DNA of 64,000 nt from Amphiura filiformis. Its lineage: Eukaryota; Echinodermata; Ophiuroidea; Amphilepidida; Amphiuridae. Below are positions 45,303 to 58,000 of this stretch, in pieces; positions within the stretch are counted from its first letter, which is position 1, and each line of letters starts with the position of its first letter. The stretch lies in NCBI RefSeq assembly GCF_039555335.1, contig NC_092628.1, forward strand, positions 36,230,965 to 36,294,964, given 5' to 3'. A program made the position numbers and the translations under genes. Below the pieces are notes generated by a model. It was not told the origin of the DNA, did not search any database, and saw only the letters and a program-made list of their open reading frames with translations.

Positions 45303-46317
45303 TGTTACGAGTCGTACTTGACTCAAGGCCAAAATCACCTTTTACCCGAACTCACACGAATGCACAACACAAATACACTGTTTGTTTAAGCTAACAAAAA
45401 TCTGAGTCTTTAATTGAAAGCACGTTATGATTGGTACAATATATGACAACAAATGCACATACACAATAATCAAATTAATATAATCACTCTTTAACTATTT
45501 AGTACTTAGCCAGCATTCTTCTTCTTGGTGATCATAAAGTTCTTGCAATGTTCTGGACGACTGATGTAATATATCCTTATTCACTTGTCCTGCGAAAATC
45601 AGCGAAGTCCTTTGTACACTTGCATTGATAAATATCCTTTCGAATAAAATCCTCACACAAAACTCTTATCTCCTTGCGCCGTTCTCCAAACGCCTAAATA
45701 ACTTGGTGCTATTTCCACCTTTCACACAATATCTTCAGGAAGCAGGACTGCGATGCCGTTGTCCCCACTTATATTGACAGTTGCGTTGAATCAAAACACC
45801 AGACTTCAGCAAGTCGACAGAAGAATATATATTCCTTTCTTGGAAGAAGTACGTTCTTTGACGTATTCTAGATCTTCTCCGACAACACTGGTAAATAGTA
45901 GTACTTTGACTACATAAAATATTTCTGGTTTGCAATTTCCTTTCTTTGAAGGAATTGGACTGTAAGCATATTAGCTAGCTAGCCCAGATCAACACTATAA
46001 ACTGTGACAATAATTGTGTTTACATTTACTTATATATCAAGCAATGAGAAATTCCAAGTATTAATAGCCAAATGTGATCTTGGGAATTCCCAAGCCTTAA
46101 TTATAACATTAACCTCTCTCATTATATCACTTCCTTAGGGAATTCCATTACATCACTTTCACTTTACAACCTCAGGGGGTTTACAAATATTCCAAATTAG
46201 ATATGATTCAACTTGTTTTGCTCAATTTGAGAGGGGAATTCCCCCAAAATGTCATCACTCATATAACTTTGTAAACAAAGATAAATCACCAAATTAAATT
46301 ACTCAGGGCACTTCACA
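45303..46317 (-). mobile_element. Solo LTR, inverted, with CAAT target duplication
   Basis: This 1015-bp block is the reverse complement of the LTR at 37298-38456, starting TGTTACGAGTCG and ending CAGGGCACTTCACA on the + strand. CAAT is present immediately on both sides (45299-45302 and 46318-46321). With no internal region attached, it is a solo LTR left by LTR-LTR recombination and a separate insertion from the 37-kb element. Confidence 0.85.
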
Positions 46318-46321
46318 CAAT

Positions 46322-49246
46322 AGTAACCGAAATGGTAAGATCTTTATTCCTTTTTATTTGAAACCAACCCTCTTCCATCCCATGCAGTACCGGAACGATT
46401 TTACACCTCTCTCACTGCAATAAATATGCTTTGCTTTTCCTAATCTTTCTTTGTTTACTATGCTAATGTTACATTATTGTTTTAAAGAAAAAAAGTGTAC
46501 CCAAACGGTTACATTTCGGCCCCGGGGGTGGCACTTCAATATGCAATGGATATAGGTGTAGGGCTGGCCAGTAAGGGGCATCCGGTGAGAGCAAAATATA
46601 ACAAGAAATGTCTTTAAAAAGACAATGCCATGGATGAAGATCATGTTTCATAATTTTGCATTGCAAGTACTTGGAATGCTAGTAAATTTGAATGTTTGGC
46701 ACAACTAACCGGGTGCGAAATATTGGCATTTATTGGTAAATACCACCAATGACATACTAGGAAATACTCAAAATTTTCATGTCGAAAGCTGAATTGAAAA
46801 ATGTATGCTAAATTGGTCTACATTTAATTCATACTTGTAACAAACGGCTCAATTGAAATTACATCCTCTGAGTTTTACAACAATCCAACAATCTATATTC
46901 AGACAACCTTAAGAATGTTTGCTGCTTAAGGTATTTCATATCAACCAAGTTTCATGACAATCCAACTATCTATTATCAGTAACTGTTAACCTTGATATGA
47001 CCTTGATGTTTTGACGCTTAAGGCCTAATTGTGATTACTTGCACCACGTTTTATGAAATTTAGACTGATTCAGAAATTCAGATGCTCAGTTGACATCAAA
47101 TGCGCTTAACACCACTTTGAACATTCTGACAATCCAACACAAGTCGACCTCAAATGACCTTTAACAATTTTGGGCAGAATTGTTATCCACAATCTGACAA
47201 TATAATATATACTCAATTCACCTCGGATGACCTTGACCTGACCTTTTCCGCTTACTAACCCATCATGTCCATAACAATCTAACTCCTTCAAATTTCTCTC
47301 AACTCTTTTATTCATAACTCCAAATTTATGTCCTTTTACCTTTTCTGTGTTTTACAATTTACCAATATTTAGTAAATTACAGTTAAAATCCATTAAAAGC
47401 ATGGTATTTTATTTAAGATATATTTATTCGCAATGTATAGTTTACTGGTAGTTACAATCACATAAATCAAAAGACTGATTACTCAATCCCAGGGGTTCCC
47501 TGGCTCAATTCAATCTTTATTTTCTGAATGTGTTGATTATAATTGTTACTACTAACCTGCCCAATTGCTCTACCAAACTCTATAAAACCAAAGCCACTAT
47601 CTACCCCAATTACTGGTATTTACACCCCCCCCTCCCCGACGACTAGTGTCACTCCCAACATCAATTAGTGTTGGTAGTAGCCTAGCCTGGGCACCTGCAC
47701 TATTTATACCCAGATTGGTTCCTGTCTGGTCAGATCAGGGAATGGTCAGATTAATGCTCATTATTAGGCCTATTGTTGAATTATTGGCCACACTTTACTT
47801 GTCCATGCTTGTTGACAGCTTATCAGTAGCCTGGATCAGCAGGGGTGCGAAATGTTTATTGTCAAATGGTTCCTAAAAAACCTTATTTGTGAACGGATTT
47901 TCATCGTTGACAAAATGCATGTTTATTATATTAATTATTTCATTAATAGCAATTTCCTAAGTTTCCATCCATATATAACCACAGAGCATTATCTGTTTAC
48001 AATAATTATTTTCAGATTTCCAATTAGCCATGTTATCAGTAAAGCTGATAGGAGGCCAAATCCAGACCGTGCTCATATTTACACTGTTATAGTCAAAACA
48101 GATACTTTGTCCTGGTAGTCCTGGCAACCCAGTCTGCATGTGGCTCAGTCGCAAACATACACGACAGAAACCGGCTGTGAAGGAGTCTATATTTATGCAC
48201 GTAAACAACTTTCTAGTGTAATAAAATCCGTTTTTGAGTATAATAAAGAAAGTCATGCATTGGCAACATGAAGGAAATACCTATTGCCAACTTGGTAAAA
48301 TGCATACTCGTAGCCCAATCTTGTACCGTACATCATAGCACCCAGTTTGGGTTTGTGGTTTCGAAATGTTGCAATTAAACATTAGTTCTTTCAAATATGA
48401 AACACTAAAACACAAATCTAGAAAAATAATCATTATATTTAGAAAGATATACTTTGATGATAGAGATTGGACCCAAGCCCGGGACCCAAGTACACCCTGT
48501 AAATTAAAAGGGCACTTCGTGATCCACAGCCTCATCCCCCCACTTTTCTCAAAAAAAGTTGAGATTTTTATATCACTGGAAACTTCTGGCTACATAATGT
48601 TTATGTACAAATTATTTCTTGCAGATTAATTCGTTTAGCAAAGATATCGTGAAATTTGAATTTCGTTCTGGTGCACCAGAACGAAATTACAACGTATTGT
48701 CCATGGAGCAGTGTAATACACATAATCATGCATAACTCGCAAACGCAATATCGGAATCAACTGAAATTTTGGGAATATGCTTTTTTCGTGGATATGTACT
48801 GAAAAATGTCATAAAAAGAGGATGCTAGGATCACGAAATACTCCTTTAAGTGTCAATTCAGAATTAACCCATGGCGGAAAAAGATTTAGTGTCATTGCAA
48901 GCCTGAGAGCTCATGAGAGCATGATTTTTGGCATTGTGATAGTAATGATGGGGTCATTGGGTGAGAGAGGGGCCGTTTGGATCTAAATTAGGGGGCATTG
49001 AGTGAGAATATGACTTTTTTTTAATGAGGTCTTTGAGTGAGAGCCAAAAAGCTCCAAAAGAAACCTCGAAATTCAGTGATAGACGACGACTCGTTCCTGT
49101 TCAGATGGAAATATTTAGGGTAGGTCTTTAAAATAGTGACAGAGCATGTGATGGTAATGGGGTCTTTGGGGGTCTTCCCTAGGCCTACGCGTCACGTCCA
49201 AAGTGGGAGTGCCCCCCCCCCCCGGATTTCAGCACATCATATCATA
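46322..49246. repeat. Degenerate repeat DNA, no gene
   Basis: About 46920-47300 contains repeated GACCTTGA / TGACAATCCAAC phrases at irregular spacing, typical of an old repeat. 48030-48490 is the inverted relative of 26277-27690. The open frames are short and unconvincing. A poly-C run lies at 49211-49222. Confidence 0.5.
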
Positions 49247-51010
49247 CACTCTTAGAAAAAAAGGTTCCATTTAGAACCATAAAATAAAAGGTGCTAAAGC
49301 TTGTCCCGTGGGGAGCACCATGTAAGGTTCTACTTAAGAACCCTTTTGTGGAGGTTCTATAAAGAACCATGAAACAGGGTTCTATCTAGAACCCATTCAG
49401 GTTCTATTAAGCACCTTAATGGTTCTTTCAAGAACCATTAATGGTTCTTGCAGTTTGTCCCACTGGGAGCACCCTACAGGTTCTTGATGGAACCTTTTTT
49501 AATGGGTTCTAGAAAGAAGCTTCTTTGCATGATGCAGTCATGTCTACAGTAGAATTCATCTCGACCTTTGCAGGACTTAAACCCCATTAAAAGCTATTAA
49601 ACCAAGATAACACTCATTGAAACAGCTCAACTGATTAAATCGGATCTTCTCTGGTTGTGCACATGTGTCTGTTTTACATGTGCGATATCGCAATAAAGCT
49701 GGTATTATAGCTTCAGTTGGGTAACCGATTATAAAGGAAACGGAAGGAAACAATGGTATGTGGACCTTTGTTCACGAAATGAGACAGTGGCCTGCTTTTT
49801 GTTAACCAGCATTCTTGAAAATGAGCAACATAATGATTGTTGACTTAACACGGTTTGGAAATAATTTCTTCATATTTTTGGTGTTATTTGTCGTTTACAT
49901 ATCCTTCCTAAAACACAAAAGTGCGACCCTCTCCAAACACCTAAATTAGCTAAAAATTTAGGACATGTTACAAAACTATATTTTCTAGAATTTCATAGAA
50001 TACTTTAAATGTAGCTTGTACCGTTTTTGTGGCATCCTTCAGAACGGAGCGGTCCGTTACCAATATAGCTCAATATTTTCGGTCAAATCTCCATTCAATT
50101 AACACGGGGAGTTGGCTAGCTATGAGCTAGCTATGCTTTGCTCACTCATATTCTACGAAAGTGCGACCCCTTCTGAACATCTAACCTAGCTGTAATTTTA
50201 GGTCATGTTAGAGAAATATATTTGCTAGAATTTTGGAGAATACTTTGGAGAATACTTTAAATATTGGCTGGTTATTTTTCACACAGTGATGTTAACTAGT
50301 CAAGTGCCCATTCTTCCAACATACATCATTTTAGAGGTCACGCGTCAATGGTGAGAGCACTGTGTATTGTGTATAGGAAAACGGACAGTAACTGCAGCAT
50401 GGGAGGGCAACAAAGAACCACTAACCGCGAAATATGTATACATCCAAGAAGCTTAAACGATAAATTAGCCCCCGATAAAGGCATGGCTTGAAGAATGGGG
50501 GAAATTATGGGGTAAAAGTTTAAAAAGCAGAATATAATTATATTCTATGGTGTCAACATGTGAACTTGCTAGATGGCCGCTTTAGCCTACTGCACACTAC
50601 ATATCGTCATAGTACGCAGCAGGAATAATTAATTGAAATTCTCACCAGTGTATCATTGAACTATATAGGTAGGCCTACCGGGGTATATCAAATAAATTAA
50701 GGAAAAGAAAATAACTAGTAAGCTCACTTTTTATAGACAGTATTGTTCAAAAGGATAAAATACAAAAACATTTGATTTAAAACTCATTTATCATGTGTAG
50801 GTATATTATTGCAACATAGGTGTGTGTTGACAGTCTGGAACCCGTTGTCTTTAAAATTATGGTTCTCGCGGGAAGAACCCTATAGCCATATAGAACCAAC
50901 ATTTTGCTATTTAGAACCCTTTTCAAGAATAGGCCTATGCCTTAAAAGGTTCTTTGGAGATGTGATGTTCCAACAAGAACCATTTGTCATTTCAAGAACC
51001 CCCTCAGCGC
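49247..51010. mobile_element. Possible AGAACC-type element enclosing dispersed repeat copy 2
   Basis: ACACTCTTAGAAAAAAAGGTTC at about 49247 resembles the terminus of the 17608-18817 element and is followed by many GGTTCT/AGAACC words to 49520. A second AGAACC-rich stretch occurs at 50830-51010. Between them, 49535-50400 is the inverted copy of 2150-2815. The right end is not a clean TIR, so treating this as one element is tentative. A shorter direct repeat (AAAGTGCGACCC) occurs at about 49918 and 50158. Confidence 0.45.
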
Positions 51011-51300
51011 CCTAAAACCAGCACATAATGATGTATAGTACCGTTTTTTCAAAAAATTTCTTGCTTTATCAAATTTTTCCGCCCTTTTTATTTACTAATT
51101 CTTTTTGCCGCCCCTTCGTTTTTGCCGCCCCTCTTTTGGCCGCCCCTTCTTCTTCCGCCGCCCCTTCATTTTCGCCGCCCCCTGCTTTTACCCCGGGGGG
51201 CTGGCGCCCCAAAAGCCCCCCCAAATACCCGCATGCATTGGGCGCCCGCCCATTCCTTTTTATTTAAAGTTCTCTCTCTCTCTCTCAGCTTCTCGGAAGT
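51011..51300. repeat. GCCGCCCC-rich low-complexity tract and (TC)n
   Basis: About six CGCCGCCCC(T)TC units at 51107-51182 and a C/G-rich stretch to 51250 keep three + frames open (79-91 codons), none with a domain. A (TC)n run follows at about 51273-51287. Confidence 0.6.
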
Positions 51301-51321
51301 TCATTTGTCAAGATTTAGTTC

Positions 51322-51440
51322 AGATTCGCAATTCCGACATTTTCTTGACCGTGATTTCTTGACTTTTCTTAACTATTTCTTTACAATAAAGAAATAGTTA
51401 AGAAAAGTCAAGAAATAGTCAAGAAAATGTCCGAATCTAA
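51322..51440. repeat. Near-perfect hairpin upstream of TRAF3IP1
   Basis: 29-base perfect arms (51355-51383 and 51387-51415) surround a CAA loop. Pairing continues outward with small gaps to AGATTCG / CGAATCT. It lies about 480 bases before the TRAF3IP1 start codon. It could be a tiny MITE or an extruding palindrome. Confidence 0.8.
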
Positions 51441-51921
51441 ATAAATGAAGCTCTCACCATTCTTATTTATCTTTAAACAATTTTTTTTGCATGCCAGGAC
51501 CTGTCTGACGGTGTCGTGCATAAACAGCATAAAGCATTCTGGGATTGAATTCCTGTATTTCGCGATTCGCCAATTTTGCCAAGAGTGTTTAAAATAAGAA
51601 TAATTTTTTTACTGCTAATTTGTCGTCTTCATTTTGTAAGACCGTGCTGTTGAGTACAACATAAATACTACAAAAATCCTTCGAATAAAAGATATTATTA
51701 TCATTTTGATTTTCTTGTCATTGTTTTGATTAAAATATGAATTTGGTGAATTCCAGGAAAATATTCTTGATCTAGAAACCCGAATTAGCGTCTGCGTTAC
51801 TAACGAGATGACATACACTGTTATTCAAAACGATGATTTTAGTGCCGAGAAAATGAGGATAAAATTCATATTTTGATCGTTTTTTAGCCACTCTTATGTG
51901 AACTGCAGTTAAGAGTTCATA
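51441..51921. other. Presumed promoter and 5' UTR region of TRAF3IP1
   Basis: No clear TATA box or initiator is visible. The start codon context is CATAATGGG. The transcription start cannot be placed from sequence alone. Confidence 0.35.
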
Positions 51922-52044
51922 ATGGGTGAGGACTTTGTTAAAGAAACCCAGAGTAAACTGGGAAAAATAATCGACAAACCACCATTAACTGAGAAACTAC
52001 TAAAGAAGCCTCCATTCAGATATCTACACGATATCATTACAGAA
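51922..52044 (+). CDS. TRAF3IP1: TRAF3IP1 exon 1
   Basis: Starts [19 protein letters not shown] and ends at Glu in HDIITE, donor GTAAGT. The first ATG is used, and the length from Met to the conserved PPLTEKLL matches vertebrate proteins, so this start is well supported. Confidence 0.93.
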
Positions 52045-55000
52045 GTAAGTTGTAAATAGATGTAATTCATGTATTTTTAATTGTCATCTCACCTCTACCA
52101 TTGTCTACTATCATGACTATCCATGTATCATTGTGAATAGGGAAAAGTTGTATGGGTATTTGGATGTTTGTATGTATGTGCAATGCCAATGGCCTGTCAG
52201 TTTCTGTCCAAATCTTGCCGAATTCATATGCGTGAGATTCACTCAGAATTGCATGACCGGTCCAGGCATGATATGTAGGTATGCCAGGTAAACCTTAATA
52301 ACACATTTGCTATACATCGTGCCTTCGTGGAACATTCAACGACGCTTGTTACTCCGCGACTAACCATGCTAATACACGCGCGTACAACGCTACTGACTCT
52401 ACACCGCGTCCATATTATAGGTATGCTAGGTGAATTCAAATTTGCCATCAAACTGCATCATTTTATATATCAAATTAAAGCCCTTGAGTAAACAAAACCA
52501 AAACTGAAAACCTTTTTTTCATAGCACTTTCCGTAGCAAAGTTACATCTTGTCAAAGACTGACTTTCATCAAAAAGATTCAGCTAGCAAAATTCCCCAAA
52601 ACGCGGCATTTCGGGGTGTTTCTAGATCTTAGTCTCATGGCGATAGCAGCTTTTTTAATGGAACTGCTATCAAAATCCTCTAAAATTCCATGTGCGGGTG
52701 ACTTATCACCATAAAAAATCATATATTTGGGTCAAGTGAAGTATAGAAAACATATTTATGTAGGTTTGTTTCTTCGGGCACAAGTTTTAAATTTCTATGT
52801 AAAAATGCATTGACATTGTCGGCGAATTTGGCTGACCAGCAAATGTGTTAACTAAGGTTTGCCTGTGTTACCTACATATTATAGTCAAATGCAGCAAACC
52901 TTTGACGAGCGCGACTACCGTGATGTTGCCAATTCGGCGCTAACAATGCGTACGGCGCACAGTTCATTCTTAAATTTCCACTCGGCAACAACAGATCGCC
53001 TCAGATGCCAATCAGAGACAAGTGCGTGCAACGCACTAAATACGCGATGAATCCTTACAATACGCTCGTCAAAGGTTTACTGCATTTTAGTATAGCGAGG
53101 CTATATCATATGCGTACAACTGCTTACTATTAGTGCTATAGTCTATGGTCTACGCACACCAAAGAAATATTGCCAAAAACTCACTTTTTTGTGATTTTCT
53201 TCATAACTGTTGAGTGTTGTTTTTACACCAAATGTATAAATTTATATTAAGATTCATTGATGTCTTGCCTTTATAAAAATGTATACTTTTATATGTCTTG
53301 CGCGAATAATTGCAAAGTTATTGCACTTTTACTACATGCATGTCTGAGAGTACACAGCTACCTTTAAGTGTCCGGGTTAAGTGTAGGCCTATACATGGTT
53401 GATTCTAAAATCTTCTTACAATTCCCTGTTATTGGACTCACTTTCCGTTTTGTAACATTTTCCTTGTAACGTCCGAAACAAACTTGACATGTTTTAAACA
53501 GTTTGCAAAAAAATTTTTTTCTATGGCCTTCCCATGATTTCCAATCCATTTGACCCTTTCATTTCCCCTCTAATTAATGTCACTCTTTCTGTCTCGGATG
53601 TTACATTTGATTTGGATGTTATGTTACCATTGTTAACGGAAATGTTGTGTGGCCAACATTTTACATGAAGTCAAGAAGAAGTAAAATCATTTTTCATTTA
53701 GATACTTAGTTGTTGTCATGTCTACTTCAACTTAATAATGAAAATGCAAAGCTGTTATTGTTCTTCACATAATTATAAGACAAATTCTTTCAGATGTTAC
53801 AAAACTGTTAACGGAAAGTGAGACCCAAAGTAATGCTGCACCTTAATTTGAAAACATTCAACCGATACAAAATGTCCATGCATTATCTATAATTGCCCTG
53901 AGGCATACATTAAAAGTATTTACAATCACTTAGAGTCCATGTTAAAAATAGAGCAAGATTGTTAACGGAAAATGTACCGTAACGTCCGAAACTTAATTTT
54001 CAAGTGCTCAAACTTCAGGGCAAGTAAGAAAGTGTGAACTGCTAGGTCTGATGAACATAATTATTTACGCCCAAGAAAAGGGCAATAAATTTTAGGTCTT
54101 TTTAATTTAAAATGACTGACGACTATTTTCCCTCCTACAATTATCACATGAGTGGTGAGGTAAAGTGAAAATGTCAAATTCACAATTACGTCTAAAGCCA
54201 TTTTTGAAAATAGCGCAATAGCGCAATTATCACTTGAGTGGTGTGGTCAAGTGAAAATGTCTAAATTGCGCAATTTTGTCTAAAAGCCAAAAAGTGGTTA
54301 AAACGCTATACATGTAATTACCTCTTTGTTGCTTTGTTTTTCAGGTAGTAAAGAAATCTGGTTTTATGAAAGGACTCTACAATGATTCTGAAATGGATTC
54401 AAAGAATTTTAAGGTAAGCATTGGTCAGGGTTGTCACTAGACTGAATTTAGTGCCGGCTAAATTTCCATGATATTTGTCCAAAATACTCTCATGCGTCAC
54501 TTTCCAGCTGTTTTTTAGGGTAAAAAGTACAATATTTCTCTACTTTAGTGCCGGTTGGCAAGTCCTCATATTCCCTTGAGTGCCGGTTGGTCTGCCTGAG
54601 TGCTGGTTACTACCGACCGGCACCGACCAGTGTAGTGACAACCCTGGCATTGGTGCAAAAGTTACATTTCCAGACCAATGGCAGTTTTTCTAAATTTGAA
54701 ACGAAGACAATTATAGGAGTATTTAAAGCAGCTCGGTCAGTTGTAATCTAATGTTAATTCAGCAGTTAAATGGGACACTTTTAGTTCAACAAACAATTAA
54801 GGGTCATTCATTGTCAAAAGTGGCTTCAGCATTGAAAGTTGAATGATTCTGTGCAGTAGAGAACTTATAAAGGTGGTACTACACCCCCTGATAAATCTTG
54901 TGACTGATTTTGCTTTTTTTTTCAAAAAATAATTACACACTGGTAACAAAAGTTATGTATTATACATTGTATTTTAGGGGCAAGGAATCCAATTAAGGTA

Positions 55001-58000
55001 AAGTAAAGTAAATGAGACAATCCTGTACATAACAGTGATGGGCCAGAGCCAAAAATGGTCATCACTCAACTTAAAATTTAGAAATTGTCACAGGAGTGAA
55101 TTTCTTGTCTGGAATAATAGACTACTAACCAAAGATTATGAATCGGCAAAAAAAAAGTAAAATTTGCTCGTCAATTTGGACTGCAAGCAATGAAATGCAC
55201 ATGTAGCGCCCTCTTGGTGTGGCGGGACGGAATTGCTAAATTTGATGTTACTACATATTTAAAAAAGATAGCATTTTTTGGTTTATGGTATTATAAAGGT
55301 CTTCTGTATAGTCAATTTCAGTACCGTACTAAAAAAAATGTCAGTGGACTTTGCAAAAATAAAGAAATAAATTAAAATATGTGTAAAATTCCGTCCCGCC
55401 ACATTTTGAGGTGGTTTTTTTACGTTCAGGAAGGGACGGAAAAAGAAAATTTTAGTCAAAACTTTCCAAAATATCAACTATTATGGTAATAAACATTCCT
55501 GAGTACACAAAAATTGAATTCATCAACTTTGCTAGACTCAGAGCCATTTTAACTTCTTCTTTTTCAGGGCTTTTGTGGTAGAATGCCAGCAATAAGGCTA
55601 TTTTCAGGGTCCGTGGTGTAAAACATGGCCCTGCCACATTTTAAGAAGATTTTTTTAAGTTCAGGAAGGGATGAAAATTTTCTTTCTCAGTTAATATTTT
55701 GCAATAATTTTTCATTGGAAGTGAAAGAAAAGACAATTTTGTCAGTTTTAAAGTGAATCAATTGCTTTTTTTCTTGATTTTGACATGGTGGACAAAATTC
55801 CCACGCCACATTCCGTCCATACAATGACATGATTTCTAAAATGAATGAGCGTACTATAAAGAGGGGGTGAATTTTATAATTCCTTCCATAACAAAAGAAG
55901 GATACGGTAGTTGAAGTTAATACCAATGTTAGAAACAAATGTTTTATCCCATGTACTTTTGATAAAAATTCAACAAATGTACTGTGTTCACAAATACATG
56001 AAGTTTATCATTCCGTCCCGCCACATCGATGAATTTGTGTTACCGTGGCAACAAGTTGATTCTTTGGACTTTTTTTCTTGCGTATGAATGTAGTCTATAA
56101 CTTACTTGTTTATATTAAGAACATGAAGAATCCATAAAATAAACAGTCACAGAGCTACAATTTAAAAGGTCTATCAAAATTCCATCCCGCCACAAACGGC
56201 CCTGATCGGAGTGCCCATCTCTCTTTCATTGGCGATTGGGCCAGACTCCTCCATGTAATGCTGCTATAGGTAGGGTAGGGTGGTCACATGAAAATTTCAA
56301 ACCCACCCCTGGAATTACTTTTTCTGTCAGGATTGTTCCTGCTGCAAAATGATTTAAAAAAGCTCTTGAATCAACTCAATCGTACAATCCGTTGCGAAGA
56401 TACAGCCTTTTAAAGATTCACAAAATTGGCCATTTTTACCCCATTTTTAGGAAAATCCTGATTTTGTCATAAATTTGCATATTCACGGAGCGATAATTGT
56501 GGGAATAAAGCCAAAGAAGGCACAAGATGTATTGCTTTTGTTTATTTAATGTTCATTTATGCAAATATTAAAAATCCAGGGTCATAATTGCTATATTTGC
56601 TTCTTTACAACATTTTTAAAATGGCTGAAATCACAAAAATAACTCTTTTGCCAAGACTTTTAAGGTAAATATATGTGATTTTCACCGTTGAGGCGCTATT
56701 ATGTGCCAATTTTGACCTTCAAAGGCCTGTATTTCCTAAACTACACAACCAAATTGTCTGATTTTTGCACAGGATTTTGTTCTGAAGGTCTAGATTGTAA
56801 AACTGAATATAGCATAATTGTACATCTTTGGGAAAATAGTTTTATTTGATGACAAAAAATTATTTTGTGCGTAACTTTTTTATGCGTGACAGTACAAAAA
56901 TGCTATATTCACCTTCATTACGAGCAGAATATTTTCTATCTAATTAGGTAGTCGGGTTTGCACAGAAGTTACTAGGAGACAAATTATATGGAATTCAAAA
57001 TGCCCAAAAGTTTTCCAACTGCTGCAGAATCTGTTACATTTTCACCATACATTTGTGTATGTAGGCAGGGGTACACACAATAGCTAGCATTGTGGCCACC
57101 CTACTATAGGGAGATCGCTACACCTCCTCTACAGCGAGTCTTGTTACCTTGGCGTCGCCAGGGCTTGAACCCGCAACCTTCCGATTATGAGTCAGTGCCC
57201 GTTCCGCTGAGGCCACCGTGGAATCAATTACTTCACTGAAATTTCAGTGATTCAAGACAAGTGGTTCATTATAATGTTACTAAATGAGGTACATTCTAGC
57301 GGTACCCCTTTTCTTATCATAAATAATGTACTGCTTAAGTCTTGAGTCACTGAAATTCCAGTGTAGTTACCACCATGACTGGATTCTTTGCCCCGGTATA
57401 TATGTAACTTTTGTTACTAGTGTGTTATTATTTTTGGGGAAAAATGCAAAAATAGTCACAAATTTATCAAGGTGTACAGTACACCATAAGCCTTTGTTAT
57501 TCCGGAGGCTTTGAGAACAGAATCTGTGCAAATCACAATGTTGTGAAAACCTGAAATTTTAGGCGTAATGTGGGCGACAATATTGCCTTAATTAGCTTTA
57601 GTTCAGAGATGTATCACAATGAATTAATTTTATTCTTACAGGATAAAGAAAGTAAGATAGCATTCCTCCAAAAAGCAGTAGAGGTTGCAGGTAAGTTTTT
57701 TATAAAATTTGTAACCAATTTGTCTTTTTTTGTTTTTGTGAAGCTTAAAAACTGATCTACAAAATATATACATCTACCCGCATACAAACTGTAACACATC
57801 TAAAAATCAAGCAAAAATGTATCCTCAACTTGGAGCAAATATTGCCATACAGATCTAAAGAAATCATTATGCATTAAATTGTGAACTCCTCTGACCTCTG
57901 TTCACTTGGTAATAATAACATAGAAATCATTGATAACATAAAATTATTGTTGCTTTGTTTATTTAGACTCAAGGCCAGGGACTTCAATATTGTCGTCAGC

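Larger units (their letters stand above)
54655..57641. other. Remainder of TRAF3IP1 intron 2
   Basis: It contains the CCGTCCCGCCAC repeat region and a tRNA-derived SINE at about 57060-57222 (separate entries). The rest is AT-rich with no exon. Confidence 0.5.

Noticed and set aside
51028-51397. Three overlapping Pro/Phe-rich open frames
   Set aside because: They all lie on a GCCGCCCC low-complexity tract and continue into a hairpin; no domain.
57142-57222. Functional tRNA-Met gene
   Set aside because: A and B boxes and a CAT anticodon-like loop are present, but the stems do not pair properly and SINE-like sequence follows.
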